The notes: generated from the sequence alone by a model not told the origin. Shown: positions 45,906 to 54,336, numbered from the stretch's first letter. The stretch: 64,000 bases of DNA from Vibrio algarum (GCF_028204155.1 NZ_JAQLOI010000001.1:682001-746000), one strand, 5' to 3'. Program-made: numbers and translations.

Positions 45906-46880
45906 ATGAGTAATTTTTTATTTAATGAAGAAGAGATTAATGGACTTTCAAATGCAAATGAAATCAAGCAAAAAGCAGTAGCTATTAAAAAGCGCTTTGA
46001 CCAAAAAAGACAGTTTTATCATTCTTTGCGCAACCAATTGGCAATCGCAGAAAGCTGGGATGAATTAAACATTATGTTAATTGAGTTTGACACAAATTTC
46101 TTTAATGCTTGGAATGCAAAGTGGACCAGTAGCATAGCTAAAGCCCCTACTAGTCAGAATGTAATTCCCTACTTCCAAGAAGGAATGGATGCTTTTACAC
46201 CAGTTCAAGAATTTATTGAAAATATTTTATCACCGCAAAAAATGGTGATGGAGGAGGTGCAAATATTCAAGAGTCAAGTTCTATTAGAAATGCAAAATGA
46301 AATCCAGAGTCTGACAATATCAGTTCAGAGCAAAGTAGATGAAGGTATCAAGCAACTACTTGGTTTGAAATCTGAGTTGGGACTTCAGAAAAATTTTGGT
46401 GAAAATATAAAGTCTGAGCTAGAGAGTAGCACCAAATCAAAAAAATTTTATTTGTGGGCATTCATCTTAATTTTAGCGCTCATGCCAGTAAATACACTTA
46501 TTATTAGTAAGCTTACAATGATAGATGCGGGTGCTAGCAATGCGATGATTATTCAATCTTACATAGGGAGGGTTGTAGGTGCTATATCGATGCTAGCTTT
46601 ATCGTATTTCTTTTTTAGTCAATTCAAGCTTCATCAGATGATGGAACTTAGATATACCCACCTAAGTGGTTTTTTAGGTGGAGGAGCTACATACATCTCC
46701 ACCTTGGTTGGTACGGAAGATATTGAAATTAAAAAAGAAATAAACAAGCAGTTAGCTGGGCTGTTTATGCAGTTGGACGAAGTTTCTAGTTTGGTTAAGA
46801 AAAATAATCACCCCGCAGATGTATCTATTGAGGGCATGATTAAACTCTTGGAACAAATAAACAAAGTAGCTAAAAAATGA
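45906..46880 (+). CDS. Coiled-coil membrane protein, second cargo gene
   Basis: A 324-residue protein. Helical and acidic/basic residues 1-175 with a coiled-coil-like region (MEEVQIFKSQVLLEMQNEIQ), then two membrane spans at about residues 181-201 (FYLWAFILILALMPVNTLII) and 218-238 (GRVVGAISMLALSYFF), and a C-terminal helical part of about 85 residues. The ATG at 45906 is chosen; a TTG 15 bases upstream is in frame. No enzyme motif is visible. AT-rich like the first cargo gene. It may be a membrane partner or a separate exclusion protein. Confidence 0.6.
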   Translation: MSNFLFNEEEINGLSNANEIKQKAVAIKKRFDQKRQFYHSLRNQLAIAESWDELNIMLIEFDTNFFNAWNAKWTSSIAKAPTSQNVIPYFQEGMDAFTPVQEFIENILSPQKMVMEEVQIFKSQVLLEMQNEIQSLTISVQSKVDEGIKQLLGLKSELGLQKNFGENIKSELESSTKSKKFYLWAFILILALMPVNTLIISKLTMIDAGASNAMIIQSYIGRVVGAISMLALSYFFFSQFKLHQMMELRYTHLSGFLGGGATYISTLVGTEDIEIKKEINKQLAGLFMQLDEVSSLVKKNNHPADVSIEGMIKLLEQINKVAKK

Positions 46881-46954
46881 TAGGAATCGAAAAACGAGAT
46901 TTTTGTGGATGAGACAATAATAGAAGTATATAAATCAAACTTAATTAATTTTGA

Positions 46955-46978
46955 ATAAGGCCCTTATTAGGGCCTTAT
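46955..46978. terminator. Hairpin between cargo gene and integrase
   Basis: ATAAGGCCC / GGGCCTTAT stem between convergent genes; the T tract is weak. Confidence 0.55.
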
Positions 46979-46980
46979 AA

Positions 46981-48044
46981 TTAGTGTCTGTCATGCAATT
47001 TATGAGGAAATAGTTGAGTATAAACTTGCCATAGTATATTTAGGTTCCTATGCCCTGTAACCTGAGCGACTTCTTCAATTGAATACCCTTTCTCAAATAA
47101 TCGACTTGCACCTTCACGCCTTAAATCGTGATAGCGTAAGTCCTCTATTCCTAAATCGTTTCTTACTCGCTGAAATCCGGCTGTTACACTTCTAGGGTTG
47201 TAAGGGAATATCAAAGCCCCTTTTTTAGGTTGTCGCATTGCGATATCAAATGATTCGGCAAGCAAGGGGACAATCATATGATTACCTGCTTTCTTGCGTG
47301 GGTCTTTTCTATCTCTAACAATAACGGTCTTGTGTTCTTCGTGTATATCGTCCCATCTAATCTTGCACACTTCCCCAATTCGCATACAAGTTAAAATACT
47401 GAACTCCAAAATATCAATGAATGGAATTCTGTTTTGGCCGTTAGGCTTCGTATTTTGGCGTTTTTTTAAACCTTCTTTTAACCTTTCTAGCTCTGTTGCT
47501 GTTGGCCGTCTGGTTCGTTTTTGACTTTTACCAATCAAACCCATATCAACTAAAACGGGAACAGCCTCTTCAAAAATAGAGTAATTAGCTGTGATATTAA
47601 AAACAGGTTTGGCTTTTTTCATTACAGAGCGAAGATAAGCAATATCATGATAAAGAGTAGCGGGACCCGCTCCTGCACCTTTTCTATTTCTGCAATGCTC
47701 AATCAAGTCACTCGTCATAAGTTCATTGCTTTGTAGTTTTGCAATATCACAATCTCTAAGCATCTTAATGACATACTGTTTTGTGCGGCCAGTTTTATCC
47801 CATAAATCTCTGTCATTCATAAAGTTATCGAGTAGTACGTATAACGGTACGGATTTAACGGATGATATACCGTTGTTCTCTAATTCGTTTACCCGTTTCA
47901 TGGCAAAGGAACGCGCCAACTCTTTTTTCTGAATGTCTTAGATTCTCTGTGTATAATCGCGGAATTCTTTTTTACGATAACGTCAACTGTGAAGCGGAGT
48001 TCACCGCTTGATAGCTTGCGTTTTCTTATGCTGAATGATGCCAT
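46981..48044 (-). CDS. Tyrosine integrase for dusA (frameshift near the N terminus)
   Basis: A site-specific recombinase of about 354 residues. The catalytic C terminus has CMRIGEVCKIRW (first Arg), YHDLRREGASRL (His-x-x-Arg), TGHRNLNILW and the nucleophile in VYTQL. As sequenced the frame opens only at a TTG (47919). Restoring one base in the six T at 47923-47928 joins it to an ATG at 48044 (MASFSIRKRKLSSGELRFTV) and gives the normal arm-binding domain. It lies at the dusA end of the element, as expected for integrases that use dusA. Confidence 0.88.
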
Positions 48045-48060
48045 TGTCCTACTCTTTATA

Positions 48061-48077
48061 TACGTACTATATGCGTA
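48061..48077. repeat. Palindrome near the right end of the provirus
   Basis: TACGTACTATATGCGTA, a near copy of the 34711-34727 palindrome, between the integrase start and dusA. Candidate arm or excision-factor site. Confidence 0.45.
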
Positions 48078-48113
48078 CCGATAGAAGATATTGAGCGCAA
48101 TTCAAGTTAATTC

Positions 48114-48129
48114 ATGTATATTTATACAG
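48114..48129. promoter_or_regulatory. LexA-box-like sequence before dusA
   Basis: ATGTATATTTATACAG, two mismatches from the consensus CTGT(AT)4ACAG, placed 22 bases before the dusA start. It could make the hybrid dusA or the adjacent integrase respond to DNA damage. Confidence 0.45.
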
Positions 48130-48150
48130 TATCACAAGACCAGAGAAAAC

Positions 48151-49155
48151 ATGACAACGCCTAATAACACCAGTAAATACGCAGCTTCTCGCCTCTCCAT
48201 CGCACCCATGCTCGATTGGACGGACAGACATTGTCGCTACTTTCATCGCTTGTTAACTCAAGAGGCGTTGCTTTATACCGAGATGGTGACAACGGGCGCT
48301 ATTATTCATGGTAAAGGTGATTTTTTAGCTTATAACCAAGAAGAGCACCCTGTTGCCCTGCAGTTGGGAGGCTCAAATGCTGCTGACCTTGCAACTTGTG
48401 CAAAATTGGCGCAAGAACGTGGTTATGATGAAATCAACCTTAATGTAGGTTGCCCTTCTGATCGAGTACAAAATGGACGCTTTGGTGCTTGTTTGATGGG
48501 AGAGCCGGATCTTGTTGCTGGTTGTATCAAAGCAATGAAGGATGTGGTTGATATACCCGTAACCGTTAAAACTCGGATCGGTATAGATGATCAAGATTCT
48601 TATGAGTTTTTGACCACATTCATATCTAAAGTTCATGAAAGTGGTGGTTGTAACGATTTTACTATTCATGCGCGTAAAGCATGGTTGAGTGGATTAAGCC
48701 CAAAAGAAAACCGAGAAATACCACCTTTAGATTATGAAAGGGCTTATCAACTGAAAAAAGATTTTCCGCATTTAAATATCGGATTGAATGGTGGCGTGAA
48801 AACCTTAGCAGATACTGTTGAACATCTACAACATGTTGATGGTGTGATGGTCGGCAGAGAAGCCTATCAAAGCCCTTATATTCTTGCTGAAGTGGACCAA
48901 CAAATTTTTGGGCGAGATAAACCTATTAAAAAGCGGAGCCAAGTGGTTCATGAGATGTACCCTTATATCGAAAGCCAATTAGAGCAAGGCGCTTATTTGG
49001 GGCATATTACGCGTCATATGCTAGGACTTTTTCAAAGTATGCCTGGAGCACGTCAATGGCGTCGCTATATAAGTGAGAATGCACATAAAAAAGGCGCTGG
49101 TATTGAAGTTGTAGAAACCGCATTAGCGAAAATTCCGAAAGAATTAGATGTGTAA
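48151..49155 (+). CDS. dusA: tRNA-dihydrouridine synthase A (5' end replaced by the provirus)
   Basis: A 334-residue flavoenzyme that makes dihydrouridine at tRNA positions 20/20a. FMN/TIM-barrel landmarks are SIAPMLDWTDRHCRYF at the start and NVGCPSDRVQNGRFGACLMG with the catalytic Cys. The first 14 or so codons (MTTPNNTSKYAAS) differ from the host's own start at 34615, so the provirus supplies a new N terminus and promoter. The chosen ATG at 48151 follows GAGAAAAC; the longer upstream frame is probably not used. Confidence 0.94.
   Translation: MTTPNNTSKYAASRLSIAPMLDWTDRHCRYFHRLLTQEALLYTEMVTTGAIIHGKGDFLAYNQEEHPVALQLGGSNAADLATCAKLAQERGYDEINLNVGCPSDRVQNGRFGACLMGEPDLVAGCIKAMKDVVDIPVTVKTRIGIDDQDSYEFLTTFISKVHESGGCNDFTIHARKAWLSGLSPKENREIPPLDYERAYQLKKDFPHLNIGLNGGVKTLADTVEHLQHVDGVMVGREAYQSPYILAEVDQQIFGRDKPIKKRSQVVHEMYPYIESQLEQGAYLGHITRHMLGLFQSMPGARQWRRYISENAHKKGAGIEVVETALAKIPKELDV
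48199..48227 (+). repeat. attR inside dusA
   Basis: The same 29-base core as attL, now part of an intact dusA; three differences (a silent Leu codon base and two near the end). Confidence 0.85.
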
Positions 49156-49198
49156 TTTTAGCCATGTAAGTGGTTAATTTTACCAGTTAGCGCGTTAT

Positions 49199-49229
49199 AA
49201 ACCATCAGACTTAATGCTGATGGTTTTTT
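49199..49229 (+). terminator. Rho-independent terminator after dusA
   Basis: AAACCATCAG / CTGATGGTTT stem with a T run. Confidence 0.85.
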
Positions 49230-49267
49230 ATTATCTGAAATATAAGGTTTTTTTAATTTTATAAAAG

Positions 49268-49283
49268 TGGCTTGAATCCTGCT
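49268..49283 (+). promoter_or_regulatory. sigma-54 promoter of pspG
   Basis: TGGCTTGAATCCTGCT: GG and GC separated by 10 bases, as in the sigma-54 -24/-12 consensus. It is expected to need PspF, the activator of the phage-shock response. Confidence 0.75.
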
Positions 49284-49347
49284 GTGTTACTTTTAAAGCC
49301 CACTACATCAAATCATTCAGACGCGTGGGGATAAACGGGAGAGAGTT

Positions 49348-49557
49348 ATGTTCGAATTACTGTTTTTTATAATGTTTGTTGGTATTTTGTTTTTTACTGG
49401 GCTCAGTATGATGACGGTGTTCATCGCGCTCGGTGTCACGATGTTTGTGATGTTTTTAATGGGAATGATAGGATTTGTTATTAAGCTATTGCCTTGGATA
49501 ATTGTTATTGCAATCGGTGTGTGGTTTTACAAAAATTACATTACAACAACTCGTTAA
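49348..49557 (+). CDS. pspG: Phage shock protein G
   Basis: A 69-residue inner-membrane protein, MFELLFFIMFVGILFF at the start and IKLLPWIIVIAIGVWF at the end, matching PspG in layout and in the conserved KLLPW. It is induced when the membrane is stressed and helps to protect the proton motive force. The adjacent sigma-54 promoter and the position beside dusA are the same as in E. coli. Confidence 0.9.
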   Translation: MFELLFFIMFVGILFFTGLSMMTVFIALGVTMFVMFLMGMIGFVIKLLPWIIVIAIGVWFYKNYITTTR

Positions 49558-49642
49558 TCGCTAAAAACTTGTAGAAACTCTTTCTTATTAAGTGTGCTAG
49601 TATCAATACGTTACTAGGACAGTTAACAAAAGGAGAGAGGAG

Positions 49643-50290
49643 ATGATAGACACTGGAAAAAAACTGTTGCTCGGCTGCGTAATATTTCTGATATCTCAAT
49701 CGGCAATAGCGGACGATTTTTATCGTGGTGAGGTTGGTTTAGATTATTGGTGGGCAAGCACTAAGATCAGCGATGTACGATACGATGAAGATAAAACGCC
49801 TTTTTTAACGCTTGTACTAGAAACAGAACTTCCATACGCCCCTCATTTCAAGTTTAGATATAGTGAAATTGATTCTCAACATACTTCATTTGATAAATAT
49901 GATTTTATATTTTATTACGATGTGATGGATCACGAGAGCTTAGCTCTTGATTTAGGTATTAATGCCTCTAATTATAAAAATAGCCGGTATACATACTCCG
50001 AAGAAAATGTGGCTTTCAACATGACCACATGGAGCTTTTACGCCAACGGCGCAATAACAATTCCTAATACCAATCTAGATATTATTGGTCAGTTTGATTT
50101 TTATAATAGTGGCAATAAGAAAACGGCCGATTTCATTGCGGGCTTTGAATATACCTTAGATCTACAAACAGTAGATGTTGCTCTTAGAACTGGCTATCGA
50201 GTTATGGACTATACCTTCAATGAAGACAAAGAAAATGAAGCCACGGTGTTTATAGATGGTTGGTTTGTGGGTATGAGCGTCATTTTGTAA
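49643..50290 (+). CDS. TIGR04219-family outer-membrane beta-barrel protein
   Basis: A 215-residue exported protein: signal peptide about residues 1-23 (LLGCVIFLISQSAIADD), then alternating strands (FLTLVLETELPYAPHFKFRY, MTTWSFYANGAITIP, ALRTGYRVMDYTF) that form a small barrel. The LPYAPHFKFRY segment resembles the TIGR04219 family. Function unknown; it is preceded by a strong AGGAGAGAGG ribosome-binding site. Confidence 0.7.
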   Translation: MIDTGKKLLLGCVIFLISQSAIADDFYRGEVGLDYWWASTKISDVRYDEDKTPFLTLVLETELPYAPHFKFRYSEIDSQHTSFDKYDFIFYYDVMDHESLALDLGINASNYKNSRYTYSEENVAFNMTTWSFYANGAITIPNTNLDIIGQFDFYNSGNKKTADFIAGFEYTLDLQTVDVALRTGYRVMDYTFNEDKENEATVFIDGWFVGMSVIL

Positions 50291-50455
50291 TCGGTAAAAT
50301 ATTTAAGCTATATAAGCAATCACGTTATTAAGTGGTGCTTTTTTATGCCAGTTAGGAATAAAAGTTAGAAAATAATTAACATATTAGCGCTTATGAGCCA
50401 TGCTTATCATGTGTTATTCATAACATCTAGTTATTGGGTGATTAGGGAAGTTGCT

Positions 50456-50686
50456 ATGACGTTGACAGAATTAAGAACTTTATATCAAGAAAACCAACTA
50501 ATTGAAGCAATTATAGAACCTTCTGTGCAAGATGGAACCTGGATAGTTGAGTTCAGGCACGCTCATGGTGGACTGGTGCTATTAACGGACTCTGAAGGTG
50601 AGGGGTGTCAGTATCTAGATTTGGATGTAGCCTCAAAGTCTGCAATGGCAGTTGGATTTAATCAGGTTAGAGTTGAAGAAAAATAG
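50456..50686 (+). CDS. Small conserved hypothetical protein
   Basis: A 76-residue protein starting MTLTELRTLYQENQLIEAII, without signal or membrane segment. The middle (EFRHAHGGLVLLTDSEGEG) and a YLDLDVASKSA end suggest a small alpha/beta fold. I know it only as a short protein in this neighbourhood of vibrios. Function unknown. Confidence 0.6.
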   Translation: MTLTELRTLYQENQLIEAIIEPSVQDGTWIVEFRHAHGGLVLLTDSEGEGCQYLDLDVASKSAMAVGFNQVRVEEK

Positions 50687-50809
50687 CATAAGTCCTTTCT
50701 TTCAAATTTTCTTATCTCAAAAAGTTATAAAACATGAACTTCTATTCTTTCTTGTTATTAGCGTGAGTGGTTAATCTATAGTCACGCAATTAATAGGAAT
50801 GTCGTGACA

Positions 50810-52621
50810 ATGTTATCAAAGGAACTCTCTGCACTAGCAAGCCCGTTAAATGATCAGCAATCAGGTCTATTACAACAAGCTGTATCAGAGCTGTCACCCC
50901 AGCAGTTAGCTTGGGTAAGCGGTTATTTTTGGGGTTTAAGCCAAACACAGCCCGGTGGCGTAAATACATCGCTGAATCAAACAGCAGTAAATAACTCACA
51001 GCCTGCTGGTAAGTTAACTATTATTTTTGCATCACAAACAGGTAATGCAAAAGGTGTCGCAGAATCAATTAAAGCCTCTGCAGAAGAACAAGGTATTACT
51101 GCTGAATTGTTTGATGCGAGTGACTACAAAGGCAAGAATTTAGCCAAAGAAACACATGTTATTTTTGTCGCCTCAACTAATGGTGAAGGTGAGCCACCAG
51201 ACAATGCCATTGAATTACACGAGTTTTTACAATCGAAAAAAGCACCAAAACTAGATGGTTTACAATACGGAGTGGTCGCTCTCGGTGACTCTAGTTATGA
51301 GTTCTATTGTCAAACGGGTAAGGATTTCGATAGTTATCTGGCTAAGTTAGGTGCAACAGCGTTTATAGAGCGACTTGATTGTGACGTGGATTATGAAGAA
51401 TCTACAATACAATGGATATCTGATTCACTAAACAAAGTTAAAGATGCACTGTCTAGCTCTGTCGAAGTTGTCGAAAAACAAGCCCCTTTAGTTCAAGCGG
51501 TTCACAGTCAATATACCAAGCAAAATCCGTATACAGCAACACTGCTTACGAATCAAAAAATTACAGGGCGTGATTCAGGCAAAGATGTTCGCCATATCGA
51601 AATTGATCTAGATGGTTCAGGTATTAGCTATCAGCCTGGAGATGCGCTTGGAGTATGGTATGAAAATGGGTCTGAACTGGCAGACGCTATTTTAGGTCAA
51701 GTAGGATTATCTGGTGTAGAGAGTGTTGATGTTTCAGGTGAAAGCATGTCGATACGTGAAGCGCTCATCTCCAAATATGAGATAACGGCAAGCAATCCTC
51801 AATTCGTCACAAAGTATGCCCAACTTTCAGGTAGTAAGAAGCTACAAAAGCTGATTGAAGACAAAGATAAATTACGTGACTACTCTTCAAATACTCAAGT
51901 GATTGATGTGCTTCTAGAGAAGAAAGCCAAACTAACAGCAGATGAGCTTATTAGTCTTTTCCGCAAAATTACCCCACGTTTATATTCTATCGCTTCTTCG
52001 CAGTCAGAGGTTGAAGACGAAGTGCACCTAACCGTTGGGCTTGTTGAGTATCAAAAGGCGGGTGAAAAACGTCTAGGTGGAGCTTCGGGTTTTCTTGCTC
52101 AGCGCCTAGAAGAAGATGGGGAAATAAAGGTGTTTGTTGAACACAACAATAACTTCAAACTGCCCGTTGATGATAACGCACCGTTAATTATGATCGGCCC
52201 AGGTACTGGCATTGCACCATTTAGAAGTTTCGTACAAGAACGTGATAACAGAGATGCAGCAGGTAAAAACTGGTTGTTCTTTGGTGATAGGACATTCACG
52301 CAAGATTTTCTTTATCAAGTTGAATGGCAAAAATACCTAAAAGCGGGTCTTTTGACGAAACTGGATGTGGCTTTTAGCCGAGATCAGCAAGAAAAAATTT
52401 ACGTTCAAGACCGCCTATTAGAGCATTCGGAGCAGGTATGGCAATGGATTGAACAGGGTGCATATATCTATGTTTGTGGTGATGCTACTCGAATGGCGAA
52501 AGATGTGAACGATGCATTAATTACTATCGCTAAAGAACATGGTCAGCTTAGCGAAGAGTCTGCAATAGAATTTATCAATAATTTACGTAAAGAAAAACGT
52601 TATCAGAGGGATGTGTACTAA
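50810..52621 (+). CDS. cysJ: Sulfite reductase [NADPH] flavoprotein alpha subunit
   Basis: A diflavin reductase of about 603 residues that passes NADPH electrons to CysI for sulfite reduction. The FMN flavodoxin domain (LTIIFASQTGNAKGVAES) is followed by the FAD and NADPH domains (ARLYSIASS-type FAD motif PRLYSIASSQSEVE, and IGPGTGIAPFRSFVQER). A GTG six bases upstream (50804) is an alternative start. The stop shares a base with cysI; cysJ-cysI-cysH form one operon. Confidence 0.96.
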   Translation: MLSKELSALASPLNDQQSGLLQQAVSELSPQQLAWVSGYFWGLSQTQPGGVNTSLNQTAVNNSQPAGKLTIIFASQTGNAKGVAESIKASAEEQGITAELFDASDYKGKNLAKETHVIFVASTNGEGEPPDNAIELHEFLQSKKAPKLDGLQYGVVALGDSSYEFYCQTGKDFDSYLAKLGATAFIERLDCDVDYEESTIQWISDSLNKVKDALSSSVEVVEKQAPLVQAVHSQYTKQNPYTATLLTNQKITGRDSGKDVRHIEIDLDGSGISYQPGDALGVWYENGSELADAILGQVGLSGVESVDVSGESMSIREALISKYEITASNPQFVTKYAQLSGSKKLQKLIEDKDKLRDYSSNTQVIDVLLEKKAKLTADELISLFRKITPRLYSIASSQSEVEDEVHLTVGLVEYQKAGEKRLGGASGFLAQRLEEDGEIKVFVEHNNNFKLPVDDNAPLIMIGPGTGIAPFRSFVQERDNRDAAGKNWLFFGDRTFTQDFLYQVEWQKYLKAGLLTKLDVAFSRDQQEKIYVQDRLLEHSEQVWQWIEQGAYIYVCGDATRMAKDVNDALITIAKEHGQLSEESAIEFINNLRKEKRYQRDVY

Positions 52622-54336
52622 TGAGTGATCAAGTTGTATTAGGTGAAGTATTAGGCCCTCTTTCTGCTAATGAGAGACTTAAAAAAGAGAGCAATTTTCT
52701 TCGAGGAACAATTGAAACGGATCTGAAAGATCAAATAACAGGTGGTTTTACTGCTGACAACTTTCAATTAATTCGTTTTCACGGTATGTATCAACAAGAC
52801 GATCGAGATATTCGGGCCGAACGCGCTAAGCAAAAACTAGAGCCATTACATAACGTAATGCTCAGAGCAAGAATGCCCGGTGGTATTATTTCACCGAAGC
52901 AGTGGCTAGCAATAGACAAGTTTGCAGACGAACATACTTCTTATGGCAGTATTCGTCTTACGACAAGGCAGACATTCCAGTTCCATGGTGTATTGAAACC
53001 GAATATCAAGTTGATGCATCAGACGCTTAACTCTATTGGTATTGATTCGATTGCTACTGCAGGAGATGTAAACCGTAATGTCTTATGTACCAGTAACCCA
53101 ATAGAATCAGAGTTACATCAAGAGGCCTATGAGTGGGCGAAAAAAATAAGTGAACACTTGTTACCTAAGACCCGCGCTTATGCTGAAATTTGGTTAGACG
53201 GTGAAAAAGTCGAAACGACAGATGAAGAACCTATCCTTGGAAGTAATTATCTGCCACGTAAATTCAAAACGACAGTCGTTATTCCACCGAACAACGATAT
53301 AGATGTTCATGCAAATGATCTTAACTTTGTCGCTATTGCGGAAAACGGAAAACTTATCGGTTTTAATGTACTTGTTGGTGGTGGCCTCGCGATGACACAT
53401 GGCGATACATCAACGTACCCAAGAAAGGCAGATGATTTTGGTTTTATCTCTTTAGATAAAACGTTAGACATAGCCGCAGCAGTGGTAACGACTCAGCGTG
53501 ATTGGGGAAACAGGTCTAATCGTAAGAACGCAAAGACCAAATATACTCTAGATAGAGTTGGTATCGATGTGTTTAAAGCGGAAGTAGAGAAAAGAGCCAA
53601 CGTTCAGTTTTCTGATAGTCGTGCTTACGAGTTTAAAACTCGTGGGGATCGTATAGGTTGGTTAGAAGGTATTGACGGCAATTACCACTTATCCCTATTT
53701 ATTGAAAATGGTCGATTACTGGATTTTCCTAATAAGCCTTTAAAGTCTGGAGTAGCGGAGATCGCAAAAATTCATACCGGCGATTTTCGAATGACAGCAA
53801 ACCAGAACCTCATTGTGGCGGGAGTCACTCCGGACCAAAAAGATAAAATAGACGCTATAGCTCGTTCGCATGGGCTAGTCGATGACACAGTGTCATCCCA
53901 AAGAATAAATTCTATGGCTTGCGTTGCATTTCCTACGTGTCCGCTAGCAATGGCCGAAGCTGAACGTTTCTTGCCTCAATTTGTTACTGATGTTGAAAAT
54001 ATTTTAAAGAAACATAATTTTCAGGAACAAGACAACATCATACTAAGAGTTACTGGGTGTCCTAACGGTTGTGGTCGAGCGATGCTAGCGGAAGTGGGCT
54101 TAGTAGGAAAAGCGCCAGGTCGGTACAATTTGCATTTAGGTGGTAACCGAGCGGGTACGCGGGTACCAAAAATGTATAAAGAGAACATTACTGACAAGCA
54201 AATCCTAGAAGAGATGGATACGTTGGTTGGACTATGGGCGACTGAGAGAAATGAAAATGAAAGCTTTGGTGATTTTACAATAAGAGCTGGAATCATAGAG
54301 GAAGTAATTATTTCTAAGAGAGACTTTTATGCTTAA
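52621..54336 (+). CDS. cysI: Sulfite reductase [NADPH] hemoprotein beta subunit
   Basis: A 571-residue siroheme/4Fe-4S enzyme that reduces sulfite to sulfide. The cluster ligands are CVAFPTC and CPNGC with the following RAMLAEVGLVGKAPGRYNL; both halves of the pseudo-two-fold sulfite-reductase repeat are present. It begins one base inside the cysJ stop and overlaps cysH by eight bases, so the three are translationally coupled. Confidence 0.97.
   Translation: MSDQVVLGEVLGPLSANERLKKESNFLRGTIETDLKDQITGGFTADNFQLIRFHGMYQQDDRDIRAERAKQKLEPLHNVMLRARMPGGIISPKQWLAIDKFADEHTSYGSIRLTTRQTFQFHGVLKPNIKLMHQTLNSIGIDSIATAGDVNRNVLCTSNPIESELHQEAYEWAKKISEHLLPKTRAYAEIWLDGEKVETTDEEPILGSNYLPRKFKTTVVIPPNNDIDVHANDLNFVAIAENGKLIGFNVLVGGGLAMTHGDTSTYPRKADDFGFISLDKTLDIAAAVVTTQRDWGNRSNRKNAKTKYTLDRVGIDVFKAEVEKRANVQFSDSRAYEFKTRGDRIGWLEGIDGNYHLSLFIENGRLLDFPNKPLKSGVAEIAKIHTGDFRMTANQNLIVAGVTPDQKDKIDAIARSHGLVDDTVSSQRINSMACVAFPTCPLAMAEAERFLPQFVTDVENILKKHNFQEQDNIILRVTGCPNGCGRAMLAEVGLVGKAPGRYNLHLGGNRAGTRVPKMYKENITDKQILEEMDTLVGLWATERNENESFGDFTIRAGIIEEVIISKRDFYA

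Larger units (their letters stand above)
34651..48227. mobile_element. PM2-like (corticovirus-like) tailless provirus integrated in dusA
   Basis: A 13.5-kb element bounded by imperfect 29-bp repeats of the dusA 5' end, with a tyrosine integrase at the right end. Its 34.7-44.5 kb core is close to the 10-kb genome of phage PM2 in size. It includes a repressor, a rolling-circle initiator with HUH and YxxxY motifs, a small packaging ATPase, a P2-like major capsid protein, a set of single-span membrane proteins and lysis functions, and no tail, terminase or portal gene. PM2-like proviruses are known in aquatic bacteria; the assignment rests on motif and sequence recall. Two AT-rich cargo genes sit between the virion genes and the integrase. 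Confidence 0.85.

Noticed and set aside
44774..46880. Thoeris, CBASS or a retron
   Set aside because: No SIR2-like ThsA partner, no cyclic-nucleotide synthase, and no reverse transcriptase or msr/msd. Only the effector-like domain is shared.
1307..47928. Widespread programmed frameshifting or gene decay
   Set aside because: All twelve events are single missing bases in homopolymers and include essential and unrelated genes, which fits sequencing undercalls better.
34651..48227. Tailed prophage
   Set aside because: No terminase, portal, tail tube or tape-measure gene; the capsid and ATPase are of the tailless double-jelly-roll kind.
50760..50786. GCGTGA / TCACGC inverted repeat before cysJ as a terminator or CysB site
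   Set aside because: No T run and no clear match to a CysB site; insufficient support.
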